DNA of 64,000 nt, from positions 124,001 through 188,000 of the forward strand of contig CAYTMQ010000007.1 in assembly GCA_964438995.1 (NCBI GenBank), written 5' to 3'. Positions 18,598 to 26,761 of this stretch are shown piece after piece. Numbering within the stretch: position 1 is the first letter of the stretch; each line of letters begins with the position of its first letter. Origin of the DNA: JABMMZ01 sp964438995 (GTDB lineage: Bacteria; Bacteroidota; Bacteroidia; NS11-12g; UBA955). Under the pieces are notes generated by a model. It was not told the origin of the DNA, did not search any database, and saw nothing but the letters and a program-made list of their open reading frames with translations. The position numbers were made by a program, and so were the translations under genes.

Positions 18598-19692
18598 ATG
18601 AAGTACAAGCTGTTTATAATTGGATTAATAGTCGGCGCTCTGGTGCTTAAATCTTGTAAAAAAGACCCTCAGGCAACGAATGACAATTCTGATTTTACAC
18701 CTACGCCTTATGCTTTAGAAAGGACTGCAGCTTATCCTCCATTCTTGTTGCCAACAGACAATCCTTTAACAGAAGAGGGTGTTATGCTTGGTCGTATGTT
18801 GTTCTACGACCCAATTGTGTCAAAAGATAGCTCAATATCTTGTGCCTCATGTCATAGGCTTGAGTTTGCTTTTACAGATGGTGCAAAAACATCTAAAGGC
18901 ATAAGAGGACAAGTGTTGTCAAGAAATTCCATGCCTTTGTTCAACTTGATGTGGAGTAAACGGTTGTTTTGGGATGGTAGAGCCACTTCATTAAAAGAAC
19001 AAGTGTTGATACCAATTCAGGCCCACAATGAAATGGACATGAATTTATATGATTTGGTTGAAGTGTTTAAATCATCCAAAAGATATAGCACTCAATTTGC
19101 CAAAGCATTTCCTAAAGAATCTATTTCACCAAAAACCATCAGCAAAGCATTAGAACAATTCCTAATCACATTAAATACTTTCAATGCACCAGTCGACCAA
19201 TTGAAATTTAGAAATGATACACTTAATGTGATCAGTGCATCTGCACTTCGCGGACTAAAATTGTTTTTACAACCTATTGAAAATGGTGGAGCAGATTGCT
19301 TTCATTGTCACAGCAACTTGCCGTTTTTTGGCAATACAAGTTTAAATGGGTCTATGGCAAACAATGGTTTAGATTTGACATTTACTGACAAAGGTTTTGG
19401 AAGTGTAACAGGTGTTGAATCTAACAACGGAAAATTCAAAATACCTTCATTGAGAAATGTTGAATTAACTGCTCCATACATGCACGACGGTAGATTCGAT
19501 AATTTGGAAGAAGTATTGGATTTTTACTCCCATAACGTCCAATTGGCCTCTCCAAATTTGGATATCAATATTTTGTCGCATGGCAAACAGCTCAATTTAA
19601 CACAGCAGCAAAAAGACGATATCGTCGAGTTCTTAAAAACCTTAACCGACCAAAGCTTCGTAAGCAATCCTAAGTTTAAGTCGCCATTTTAG
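18598..19692 (+). CDS. MbnH/MauG-like diheme cytochrome c peroxidase-family lipoprotein
   Basis: This 364-aa exported protein has a lipobox ending at Cys20 (VLKSC). It has two c-type heme sites, CASCH at 82-86 and CFHCH at 234-238, as in bacterial diheme peroxidases and MauG. TAPYMHDGRFDNLEEVLDFY (near 296-315) is the C-terminal family signature. Members of this superfamily use H2O2 to form high-valent hemes that oxidise small molecules or partner-protein tryptophans. Linkage to the MbnP-like gene two bases upstream argues for the MbnH role, oxidising a Trp of that protein in the periplasm. A generic cytochrome c peroxidase role is the alternative. Confidence 0.88.
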   Translation: MKYKLFIIGLIVGALVLKSCKKDPQATNDNSDFTPTPYALERTAAYPPFLLPTDNPLTEEGVMLGRMLFYDPIVSKDSSISCASCHRLEFAFTDGAKTSKGIRGQVLSRNSMPLFNLMWSKRLFWDGRATSLKEQVLIPIQAHNEMDMNLYDLVEVFKSSKRYSTQFAKAFPKESISPKTISKALEQFLITLNTFNAPVDQLKFRNDTLNVISASALRGLKLFLQPIENGGADCFHCHSNLPFFGNTSLNGSMANNGLDLTFTDKGFGSVTGVESNNGKFKIPSLRNVELTAPYMHDGRFDNLEEVLDFYSHNVQLASPNLDINILSHGKQLNLTQQQKDDIVEFLKTLTDQSFVSNPKFKSPF

Positions 19693-19695
19693 AAG

Positions 19696-19732
19696 ATTCG
19701 TTAATCGTTATTCGTTAATCGTTAATCGTTAT
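19696..19732. repeat. Short tandem repeat of TTCGTTAATCG-like words
   Basis: About 37 bases just after the stop of the diheme gene are made of repeated cgttaat/cgttatt words in the order gttaatcg, ttattcg, ttaatcg, ttaatcg. There is no coding sense. It precedes the larger hairpin array. Confidence 0.6.
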
Positions 19733-19804
19733 TTGGAACTCCATGCGACAGCGTCGCACAAACATTTCCTATCAGAAGGTAAGCCGGAATCATTATTTTG
19801 TAGA

Positions 19805-20086
19805 TTCGGTAGCCCCTCGCCTAAGGCGGACATGCTCCGGCAGCGCCTAGGGAAATCAAAAAAATGTAATTTCGGTAGCCTGAAGTCAGCGACGAAGGAA
19901 ATCATAAAATTGTAATATCGGTAGCCCCTCGCCTAAGGCGGACATGCTTCGGCATCGCCTAGGGAAATCATTAAATTGTAATATCGGTAGCCTGAAGTCA
20001 GCGCCTAGGGAAATCATTAAATGTAATATCGGCAGCCTCTCGCCTAAGGCGGACATGCTTCGGCAGCGCATAGAGAAATCATAATA
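19805..20086. repeat. Alternating five-unit tandem hairpin array (L-S-L-S-L)
   Basis: Five units begin with tcggtagcc and end with gaaatcat(t)aaattgtaata-like tails. Long units L (about 57-66 bases: 19805-19870, 19918-19983, 20029-20086) contain the near-palindrome cgcctaaggcg, then gacatgcttcggca and gcctaggg. Short units S (about 45-47 bases: 19871-19917, 19984-20028) replace that centre with tgaagtcagc. S2 carries the cgcctaggg ending of L units, as if recombined. Units are too unequal and too close for a CRISPR array, and no cas genes are near. Short open frames across the array on both strands are by-products. Bases 20087-20177 hold nothing recognised. Confidence 0.8.
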
Positions 20087-20177
20087 TTTGACTCGTCCTA
20101 AAAAAGGTTTACACATTTAGAATCCGTTTTTCTAAAGCACTTTAGTTAAAGTTTGTATTACTAAATTGTATTCTCTA

Positions 20178-20208
20178 TTGCCAAATGACTTTTTTCCCCT
20201 TATTTTTG
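20178..20208 (+). promoter_or_regulatory. Putative promoter of the NfeD-like/flotillin operon
   Basis: TTG at 20178-20180 and TATTTTTG at 20201-20208 are separated by 20 bases, the spacing expected for the Bacteroidota housekeeping promoter. The ATG at 20215 follows after six bases, so the transcript would be nearly leaderless. This placement rules out the upstream in-frame ATG at 20185 as start. Confidence 0.6.
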
Positions 20209-20214
20209 AGGACT

Positions 20215-20784
20215 ATGGAATTTTTTCAAAACTTAGAACCTCTTCTTAGAACCTTCTGGTATGTTGCTATTCCTGTAAGTTTGATTTTTTTAATTCAAAT
20301 GGCATTGACCTTCATGGGTGCCGATGCATCGGATGGATTAAGTGCAGACTTCGATGGTAATATGGATGGAGCTGATGCACCATTTCAACTATTTTCTTTC
20401 AGAAATTTAATCAATTTTTTATTGGGATTCAGTTGGACAGGCATTTCATTTTATACCACAATTGGTAATCATACTGTATTGATACTTGTATCGTTTTTAG
20501 TGGGTGTCGGATTTTTATATTTGTTTTTTCTCATCATCAAACAATTACAAAAATTGGCTGAAGACAACACATTTAAAATCTCAAACACATTAAACAAAAC
20601 CGCAGAAGTATATTTAACCATTCCTGAAAACAAAACTGGTAAAGGTAAAGTGATGGTAAGCGTTAATGGCGCCTTTCACGAATTAGATGCCATGACCGAA
20701 CAAGAAAAATTGGCTTCTGGTACAGTTGTGAAAATAGTAAAAATTGAAAATCAAAACATCTTAATAGTAGAAAAAATTAAATAA
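20215..20784 (+). CDS. NfeD-like/OB-fold membrane protein, flotillin partner
   Basis: This inner-membrane protein of about 189 aa starts at ATG 20215. Hydrophobic helices lie near residues 15-35, 55-80 and 85-110 and are split by an acidic loop containing SADFDGNMDGADAP. The cytosolic C-terminal part (about 125-189) is beta-rich (KGKVMVSVNGAFHEL, VVKIVKIENQNILIVEK), as expected for the OB-fold of NfeD/YuaF-type proteins. Such genes sit next to flotillin genes and their products are thought to cooperate in membrane microdomains. The flotillin gene begins five bases downstream, which supports the assignment. Sequence identity alone is weak. Confidence 0.75.
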   Translation: MEFFQNLEPLLRTFWYVAIPVSLIFLIQMALTFMGADASDGLSADFDGNMDGADAPFQLFSFRNLINFLLGFSWTGISFYTTIGNHTVLILVSFLVGVGFLYLFFLIIKQLQKLAEDNTFKISNTLNKTAEVYLTIPENKTGKGKVMVSVNGAFHELDAMTEQEKLASGTVVKIVKIENQNILIVEKIK

Positions 20785-20789
20785 AATTT

Positions 20790-22301
20790 ATGACACCTAT
20801 AACCATTATAATAGTTGCAGCAGTTGTGCTGTTTGTTACCATTTCGGCTCTAGTTTCAAGATACAAACGATGCCCTTCTGATAAAATTTTAGTCATCTAT
20901 GGAAAAACAGGAGGCACTTCTGCTAAATGTGTTCACGGCGGTGGTGCGTTTATCTGGCCTGTGATTCAGGACTATGCTTTCTTGGATTTGAAGCCTCTTT
21001 CTATCGAAGCAAATTTGACCAATGCGCTAAGCAGACAAAACATTCGTGTTGATGTACCTTGCCGCTTTACCATTGCTATTTCTACTGAAGAAGATAGTAT
21101 GAATACTGCTGCTGAAAGGTTGTTAGGACTGACATCAGAGCAAACCCAAGAGTTGGCAAAAGACATTTTGTTCGGTCAGTTGCGTTTGGTTATCGCTACA
21201 ATGACCATCGAAGAAATCAACTCTGATAGAGACAAGTTCTTAGACAACATCTCTAAAAACGTTGATAGCGAATTGAAAAAAATTGGTTTGAAGTTGATCA
21301 ACGTAAACGTTACAGATATCAAAGACGAATCTGGATATATTGAAGCTCTTGGTAAAGAAGCTGCTGCTAAAGCCATCAACGAAGCTAAAATCAGTGTGGC
21401 AGAACAAGAAAAGATTGGGGAAACTGGAAAAGCTGTTGCCGATAGAGAAAAGGATACTCAGATTGCAGAAACCCACAGAGACAGAGATGTGAAAATTGCC
21501 ATCACTCAAAAAGACAAAGAAATAAGTATTGCAACAGCAATGAAAGATGAAACCATTGGTAAGGCAGAAGCTCAAAGAGATACCAGGGTTAAAACATCAG
21601 AAGCAAATGCTATCGCTATAAAAGGAGAGAACGAAGCTAGAATTGCTATCGCTCAATCTGAAGCTGTAAGAAGAGAAAAAGAGGCAGAAGCTTTAAGAGT
21701 GGCGTTGGCATCAGAAAAAGTACAACAAGCTAAAGCATTAGAAGAATCATATTTGGCAGAACAAAAGGCTGAATTAGCGCGTTCTGAAAGAGAACGTTCA
21801 ACCCAAATTGCAAACATTGTTGTTCCAGCAGAAATCGCTAAACAACGCGCCATCATTGAAGCTCAAGCTGCAGCAGAAACCATTAGAGAAAATGCAAAAG
21901 GGGAGGCAGATGCTATCTTTGCAAAAATGGAAGCTGAAGCAAAAGGTTTGTTTGAAATTTTGACCAAACAAGCTGAAGGTTACAAAGAAGTTGTTGCCGC
22001 TGCAGGTGGTGATCCAAATAAAGCATTCCAATTGTTGTTGATTGAGAAATTACCTGAATTGGTGCGCACGCAAGTTGAAGCTGTTAAAAACATCAAAATT
22101 GATAAAATCACTGTATGGGATTCTGCCAATGGCGGTGGAGAAAATGGCAATTCGTCAACAGCCAACTTCGTTTCTGGTATGATGAAAACAGTTCCTCCAC
22201 TTAACGATTTGTTTAATATGGCAGGATTGAATTTGCCTACTTATTTAAAAGGGGAAGATGTGAAACCGGAAGATAAAAAGCACGATAAAAAAGAAGATTA
22301 A
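20790..22301 (+). CDS. Flotillin-family SPFH protein (YuaG/FloT type)
   Basis: This 503-aa protein has an N-terminal membrane segment (residues 3-22), an SPFH/band-7 domain (about 25-200, including KCVHGGGAFIWPVIQDY and VPCRFTIAIS) and a long charged helical region (about 205-390) rich in Glu-Ala and Lys/Arg-Asp words, the flotillin oligomerisation region. The C-terminus is Gly/Asn-rich, then Lys/Asp-rich. Flotillins form oligomers on the inner membrane and organise microdomains; they affect fluidity and the assembly of membrane complexes. It forms an operon with the NfeD-like gene. The length is typical of the YuaG group. Confidence 0.93.
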   Translation: MTPITIIIVAAVVLFVTISALVSRYKRCPSDKILVIYGKTGGTSAKCVHGGGAFIWPVIQDYAFLDLKPLSIEANLTNALSRQNIRVDVPCRFTIAISTEEDSMNTAAERLLGLTSEQTQELAKDILFGQLRLVIATMTIEEINSDRDKFLDNISKNVDSELKKIGLKLINVNVTDIKDESGYIEALGKEAAAKAINEAKISVAEQEKIGETGKAVADREKDTQIAETHRDRDVKIAITQKDKEISIATAMKDETIGKAEAQRDTRVKTSEANAIAIKGENEARIAIAQSEAVRREKEAEALRVALASEKVQQAKALEESYLAEQKAELARSERERSTQIANIVVPAEIAKQRAIIEAQAAAETIRENAKGEADAIFAKMEAEAKGLFEILTKQAEGYKEVVAAAGGDPNKAFQLLLIEKLPELVRTQVEAVKNIKIDKITVWDSANGGGENGNSSTANFVSGMMKTVPPLNDLFNMAGLNLPTYLKGEDVKPEDKKHDKKED

Positions 22302-22350
22302 TAAGTTCAACTTACCCTTAGCGCTGAAGTTGATATAAAGTCCTATTTCT

Positions 22351-23022
22351 ATGAAAATCATAATTCTTACCTGCTTTTTAGGATTTGTAAGTCTTTTTAA
22401 TGTTAATGCTCAAGTGCTGCATTTTAAGGGCACTAGCGATTCTAATGTTGAAGGCTACACGGATTATTGGGACATTATTGTGCAAAACGATTCTATTAAA
22501 ATGTTCTGTTCTTTTAAAACAGATTCTTTAGATATTAGGGCAAATAACAGACAGTATTTTGGGGTCTTGCAATCTGATTCAAATAATGTGAAAATAAAAA
22601 ATATACTGCTGTACAAAACTTTATATGTAGACGATTGCAACAAGCCTAGAATTAATTATTTATATACAGATACCTTGTCAATGTACTTTGATAGTGGGCT
22701 TATTAAACAATGCCATTTTGAACTTGAATTTAAAGCGCCTAACAAACCTGTAAAATTGTTCCATTTGACAAACCCTTTTTACACTTTTCCTGTTAAAAAG
22801 AATCTCAAATATACACTTGCTTTTACGCCAGATTCTACGTCTGATTATAGACGAATTATCGTGCATTCAAAACAAAAATGTGCAGTGATGATAGGTACAT
22901 TGCTTCCAAGTTATAACTACCAACTGTACCAAACTGATGAAGGCTTTTTTCTGTACAAAATGTATCCTAATTACGGTGAATGTCATACGCGATTTTTAAG
23001 AATTAAATTGCATCCATACTAA
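22351..23022 (+). CDS. Secreted hypothetical protein
   Basis: This 223-aa product has a clear signal peptide (MKIIILTCFLGFVSLFNVNA, then QV). The mature part is beta-strand-like with aromatic residues, five scattered Cys (several could pair after export) and no recognised motif or sorting domain. It begins 49 bases after the flotillin stop, and the Arr-like gene follows immediately. No function can be assigned. It could be periplasmic or surface-exposed. Confidence 0.6.
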   Translation: MKIIILTCFLGFVSLFNVNAQVLHFKGTSDSNVEGYTDYWDIIVQNDSIKMFCSFKTDSLDIRANNRQYFGVLQSDSNNVKIKNILLYKTLYVDDCNKPRINYLYTDTLSMYFDSGLIKQCHFELEFKAPNKPVKLFHLTNPFYTFPVKKNLKYTLAFTPDSTSDYRRIIVHSKQKCAVMIGTLLPSYNYQLYQTDEGFFLYKMYPNYGECHTRFLRIKLHPY

Positions 23023-23043
23023 TTGTTGTTAGTCAAGATACTT

Positions 23044-23790
23044 ATGGAATTTCATCCCAATAACCCTATTGTTCAAATCTGTCTTGAAGCTCAAAATCTT
23101 GAAAATTCAGGTGATTTGACGAGTGCGCTTCAATTGTTAAATAACCATTTTGATCTGATAGATAACGATTTCGATGCGTATTTGTTAGCCTATTTTATAG
23201 CCCGTTTAGAAACAAGTGTGGAAGTTAAATTGCTATGGTTTGAAAGGTGTTTAAACTTCGCTCAAAAAGTTAATTCTCGGGTTACTAGAAGCGCATATTC
23301 TTCAATTTACAAGCAAATGTCTGTGTTGTATAAAAGTCTTAAGCAAATGGATGATTCATTTGAAATGGACTTGAAATCAAAAGAATTTAAAAATGTTTCA
23401 GATGATGATGGTCCGTTCTATCATGGCACAAAAGCCAATTTGCAAGTAGGAGATGAACTAACTCCAGGATTTAGGTCGAACTACCACTCTGAAGTCGTTA
23501 TGAACCATATTTACTTTACAGCTGTTATTAATGGCGCTTCCTTTGCCGCTGAATTGGCAAAAGGTGATACTGAACCTAGAGTTTATATTGTGCAACCTCT
23601 TGGCGATTTTGAAAACGACCCCAATGTAACAGATAAAAAATTTCCTGGCAATCCAACTCGATCTTACAGAAGCTTAAAGCCAATTAAAATTGTTGGTGAA
23701 ATAACCCATTGGGAAAAGATGAACCCAGAAATTCTGCATGAATGGAAGAATAAACTCTCCAAATTTTCAAAAGAAGACATCATTAATTGA
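23044..23790 (+). CDS. Rifampin ADP-ribosyltransferase (Arr family) with helical N-terminal extension
   Basis: This protein has 248 aa from ATG 23044; an in-frame TTG at 23023 abuts the previous stop and is less likely. Residues about 122-235 are a full Arr domain, an enzyme that transfers ADP-ribose from NAD+ to a hydroxyl of rifamycins: PFYHGTK (124-130), NHIYFTA (154-160), ENDPNVTDKKFPGNPTRSYR (190-209). The His-Tyr-Asp triad spacing of Arr (30 and 35 residues) is met by His127, Tyr157 and Asp192. Free-standing Arr enzymes are about 140 aa. Here residues 1-120 add a helical, TPR-like region with no known counterpart in classical Arr. Resistance is likely but untested, and a native substrate is possible. 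Confidence 0.88.
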   Translation: MEFHPNNPIVQICLEAQNLENSGDLTSALQLLNNHFDLIDNDFDAYLLAYFIARLETSVEVKLLWFERCLNFAQKVNSRVTRSAYSSIYKQMSVLYKSLKQMDDSFEMDLKSKEFKNVSDDDGPFYHGTKANLQVGDELTPGFRSNYHSEVVMNHIYFTAVINGASFAAELAKGDTEPRVYIVQPLGDFENDPNVTDKKFPGNPTRSYRSLKPIKIVGEITHWEKMNPEILHEWKNKLSKFSKEDIIN

Positions 23791-23872
23791 GTCAAAATAT
23801 ATATAAAAATGTTATATAAATGATAAAATACATAAATAAAAATATATGTATTGGATGTTGCATTTTTGCGGC

Positions 23873-24649
23873 ATGAATTTTAAATATCGATTAAAGAAAC
23901 AGAACAAAAACAATTATTTAACAATTTTAACATGTGTTGCCATAGTATTTATGGCCTGTCATCGCAATTCTCCCAGCACAAATTCCGCGAATTTGGTTCA
24001 ACAGCCTCAAGGGGTTAAAAGACTTCATTTGCATTCGAAAGCTGACCAAGATGCTTTAACGCCTGATATGGTATTGCAAGATTTGATTGATGGCAACAAA
24101 CGGTTCAATAATGATACGATTACTTTTAGATTCCATTCTGAATCTGTGAGGAAAGCCGTTACTGGTGGACAGTTCCCGAAAGCTATGGTTTTGAGCTGTG
24201 TTGACAGTAGGGTACCTGTAGAAGATGTATTTGATCAAGGTTTGGGTGATGTCTTTGTCGGAAGAGTTGCAGGGAATTTTGTCAACTCCGACTTGTTAGG
24301 CAGTATGGAATTTGCCTGTAAAGTTTCTGGAGCCAAACTAATTGTAGTGATGGGACATCAACATTGTGGAGCAATAAAAGGGGCTATTGATGACGTACAC
24401 TTAGGTAATTTAACCCAAATGCTAACAAACATTAAGCCTGCGGTTGTAAGAAGCGCTGATTTTATTGGTGAGAAATCTTCTAACAACGATACTTATGTGA
24501 GATATGTAGCTGAAAATAATATTAGAAATACCGTTAAAAACATTAGAGAGAAAAGCCCAATATTGAGACAACTTGAATTGGAAGGTAAAATAAAAATAGT
24601 TGGAGTGTTCTATGTATTAAGAACTGGGAAAATAGAATTCATTCAGTAA
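23873..24649 (+). CDS. Exported beta-class carbonic anhydrase
   Basis: This 258-aa protein starts at ATG 23873; an earlier ATG at 23846 would add nine unlikely residues. An N-terminal hydrophobic segment ends at a lipobox-like FMAC (Cys29), so a periplasmic lipoprotein is expected, unlike the usual cytosolic enzyme. Zinc ligands of beta-carbonic anhydrases are present as Cys109, His162 and Cys165 (SCVDSR and GHQHCGAIKG), with the Asp111-Arg113 dyad. It interconverts CO2 and bicarbonate. The end of the domain (VVGVFYVLRTGKI-like) is complete. A strong terminator follows. No bicarbonate transporter is adjacent. Confidence 0.92.
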   Translation: MNFKYRLKKQNKNNYLTILTCVAIVFMACHRNSPSTNSANLVQQPQGVKRLHLHSKADQDALTPDMVLQDLIDGNKRFNNDTITFRFHSESVRKAVTGGQFPKAMVLSCVDSRVPVEDVFDQGLGDVFVGRVAGNFVNSDLLGSMEFACKVSGAKLIVVMGHQHCGAIKGAIDDVHLGNLTQMLTNIKPAVVRSADFIGEKSSNNDTYVRYVAENNIRNTVKNIREKSPILRQLELEGKIKIVGVFYVLRTGKIEFIQ

Positions 24650-24655
24650 CTGTGT

Positions 24656-24698
24656 GGCTGTCGTTTAAACCTTCAAAACGACAGCCTTGCTATTTTTT
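24656..24698 (+). terminator. Rho-independent terminator after the carbonic anhydrase gene
   Basis: The arms ggctgtcgttt (24656-24666) and aaacgacagcc (24676-24686) form an 11-bp perfect stem with a 9-base loop, followed by a T-rich tract up to 24698. Confidence 0.85.
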
Positions 24699-24791
24699 AT
24701 GTCATGTTAGCTTTTTAGAAATAATTCAAAAAAAAGTTCTTTCTTCGTTAAACCTTTTGTAATAAGTATAGTCTAACCAAGAAATATTAAA

Positions 24792-25556
24792 ATGAATAAG
24801 TACCTCTATCAATTGTCTTTCCTAGCTGTTACTGTTTGTGTAGTTTTCACTTCTTGTAAGAAAGAAACTACAACAGATTCAAGTAATAACAACAATACTA
24901 CAACTGTCTATTCTAAAATTTATGGTGCCATTAGCATATCTAATGATGGGACCTATGTGACAATAAAAACCAATGGTATGCCAGATCATAAAAGTCCGTA
25001 TTTTCCTACTTCCAACACACTTTATGAAGCTTATAGTGGTACTACTTTTAGTGGTTATACATTTGCTAAAAATCCTAATACCATTGCTTCTCAATCTCTA
25101 ACATTTAAAATTCCAGTCAATCCTAGTGTTGCGACCAATCATGCTGCCACACCATTAGGACCAATAGGTATCGCCATAAACGGGGTGCCTCTGTACAATC
25201 AATATGCTGGTCCAAACAATCAAGCTTTAGCTGGTGAAATAGCAAGCTTCGATAAATACTATGGACATCCTCAACAAACTGGTCAATATCACTACCACGT
25301 CGAACCATTATATCTCACCACTGTTAAATCGATTAAATCTGGTTTGATGGGCTTTTTATTGGATGGATTCCCAGTGTATGGTCCTCAAGAAGAAAATGGT
25401 AATACTGTTAGCAGTGCCGACCTAGATGCCTATCATGGTCATACCCACGCGACTGTTGATTTTCCGAATGGTATCTATCATTATCACTTTACGGCTGATG
25501 CTCCTTACCTTAATGGAAATGGATTTTATGGCACCCCAGGCACGGTTACCCAATAA
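24792..25556 (+). CDS. YHYH-domain lipoprotein
   Basis: This 254-aa lipoprotein has a signal ending at Cys21 (FTSC) and a Ser/Thr/Asn-rich linker. The body carries the two YHYH motifs that name the family, in GQYHYHVEP and GIYHYHFTADAPY, plus AYHGHTHATVDFPNG and GFLLDGFPVYGP. The clustered His residues suggest metal binding; the family has no settled biochemical role. The stop overlaps the ATG of the next gene by one base (TAATG), so it heads a three-gene operon with a MORN-type lipoprotein and an SCO protein. Copper handling is inferred from that company only. Confidence 0.85.
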   Translation: MNKYLYQLSFLAVTVCVVFTSCKKETTTDSSNNNNTTTVYSKIYGAISISNDGTYVTIKTNGMPDHKSPYFPTSNTLYEAYSGTTFSGYTFAKNPNTIASQSLTFKIPVNPSVATNHAATPLGPIGIAINGVPLYNQYAGPNNQALAGEIASFDKYYGHPQQTGQYHYHVEPLYLTTVKSIKSGLMGFLLDGFPVYGPQEENGNTVSSADLDAYHGHTHATVDFPNGIYHYHFTADAPYLNGNGFYGTPGTVTQ

Positions 25557-26149
25557 TGACTTTCGGTAAAGTTGTATGCGTATTAATGTTGTTGAGTGCC
25601 TGTCATTCTTCACCCAACGACTATAATTCAAAGTTAATAGCAACTCCAAATGTCTATTTGAAATTGAATAGTGATTTAATTAGCAGAAGTGGTGATACCA
25701 TTTACCGTCATGGTCAATTGTATTCTGGTTTTTTGTTTCAAACATTTGCCAATTCTAACGATACTGAAATTTTACTGGCTTATAGCAATGGACTTCAAAG
25801 CGGGTGTCAAAAAAAATGGTATTCAAAGGGCGTATTGATGGAGTCGAGGTATTACGTCAATGGGAAAAAACACGATCAGCAACTTGCCTACTGGGAAAAT
25901 GGTCATAAGAAATTTGAATTCAATGCTATTGACGATGCCTACGAAGGCGAATTAAAAGAATGGAACATCGAGGGGGATTTGATTCATCTCGCACATTTTA
26001 AAAATGGACAAGAAGAGGGGGTTCAAAAACTGTTTTATGACAACGGAAAAATAAGGGCAAATTACGTGATAAAAAACGGCAGACGCTATGGGTTATTAGG
26101 AACAAAAAATTGCAGAAATGTATCGGATAGTATTTTTAATGTTAAGTAG
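25556..26149 (+). CDS. MORN-repeat (MORN_2 type) lipoprotein
   Basis: This 197-aa protein has a lipobox near residue 16 (LLSAC). It has four or five short repeats of the form W/Y-x-x-G-x-L-x-x-x-x-x-Y-x-N-G-K (for example QKKWYSKGVLMESRYYVNGK and KLFYDNGKIRANYVIKNGR), as in MORN_2 and YwqK-like proteins. It is probably a periplasmic beta-sheet repeat protein. Some relatives are annotated as YwqK-type antitoxins, but nothing here shows a toxin partner. The start overlaps the YHYH gene by one base, and the 3' end overlaps the SCO gene by 32 bases, so the three are translationally linked. Confidence 0.7.
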   Translation: MTFGKVVCVLMLLSACHSSPNDYNSKLIATPNVYLKLNSDLISRSGDTIYRHGQLYSGFLFQTFANSNDTEILLAYSNGLQSGCQKKWYSKGVLMESRYYVNGKKHDQQLAYWENGHKKFEFNAIDDAYEGELKEWNIEGDLIHLAHFKNGQEEGVQKLFYDNGKIRANYVIKNGRRYGLLGTKNCRNVSDSIFNVK

Positions 26150-26756
26150 TTTGTTGTTTGGTTGTCAACAACAAAAAGAAGTAGAATCCTTGCCTTACTA
26201 CAATGAGCCTACATTCTCGCCAATATTCAATCTCCAGCCATCTGAGGCTGCCAAACAAATAACACATACCATTGGCGATTTTTCGTTTCTTAATCAAGAT
26301 AGCTTAATTATCAATCAGCAATTTATTCAAGGTAAAATACACATCGCCAATTTTATTTTTACAACATGTGGCAGCATTTGTCCGGTAATGACCAAGCATC
26401 TTAAAATGGTGAGTGACAGTATTGGGCAACACAAAGATTTGGTATTGATGTCGTATTCTGTAACACCATGGATAGATCAACCACATGTCTTAAAGCAATA
26501 TCAAAAATTAAACAAGATTACCAATCCAAATTGGCAATTTTTAACAGGTAACAAAGCTGACATTTACAACCTTGCAAGACAATCGTATTTTGCTGAAGAA
26601 GATATCGGCTTTAGCAAAGACAGCACAGAATTCTTGCACACAGAACATTTTATTTTGGTAGATAAAACCAAACGCATTAGAGGTATTTACAATGGTACTT
26701 TGCAATTGGAAATGTTGCAATTGATTGAAGATGTAAAAACTTTGGAACGGGAATAA
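26118..26756 (+). CDS. SCO1/SenC/PrrC-family thioredoxin-fold lipoprotein
   Basis: This 212-aa protein is exported with a lipobox at Cys16 (LLFGC). The copper-binding, redox-active SCO motif is CGSICP with Cys84 and Cys88 in FIFTTCGSICPVMTKHL, and the third ligand aligns to His174 in LHTEHFILVD. SCO proteins deliver copper to the CuA site of cytochrome oxidase or act as thiol-disulfide reductases in the periplasm. It is last in the operon with the YHYH and MORN genes. The oxidase genes are not in the window. The gene ends just before repeat copy B. Confidence 0.9.
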   Translation: MYRIVFLMLSSLLFGCQQQKEVESLPYYNEPTFSPIFNLQPSEAAKQITHTIGDFSFLNQDSLIINQQFIQGKIHIANFIFTTCGSICPVMTKHLKMVSDSIGQHKDLVLMSYSVTPWIDQPHVLKQYQKLNKITNPNWQFLTGNKADIYNLARQSYFAEEDIGFSKDSTEFLHTEHFILVDKTKRIRGIYNGTLQLEMLQLIEDVKTLERE

Positions 26757-26761
26757 TTGCG

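Noticed and set aside
17843..19692. Methanobactin biosynthetic cluster
   Set aside because: Only the MbnP/MbnH-like pair is present; no precursor peptide, MbnB or MbnC was found nearby.
19805..20086. Possible CRISPR array
   Set aside because: Units abut without unique spacers, differ in length (about 46 and 66 bases) and no cas gene is near.
19733..20116. Short open frames on both strands across the hairpin array
   Set aside because: Their amino-acid repetition simply reflects the tandem DNA repeat, and no start signal or protein character is seen.
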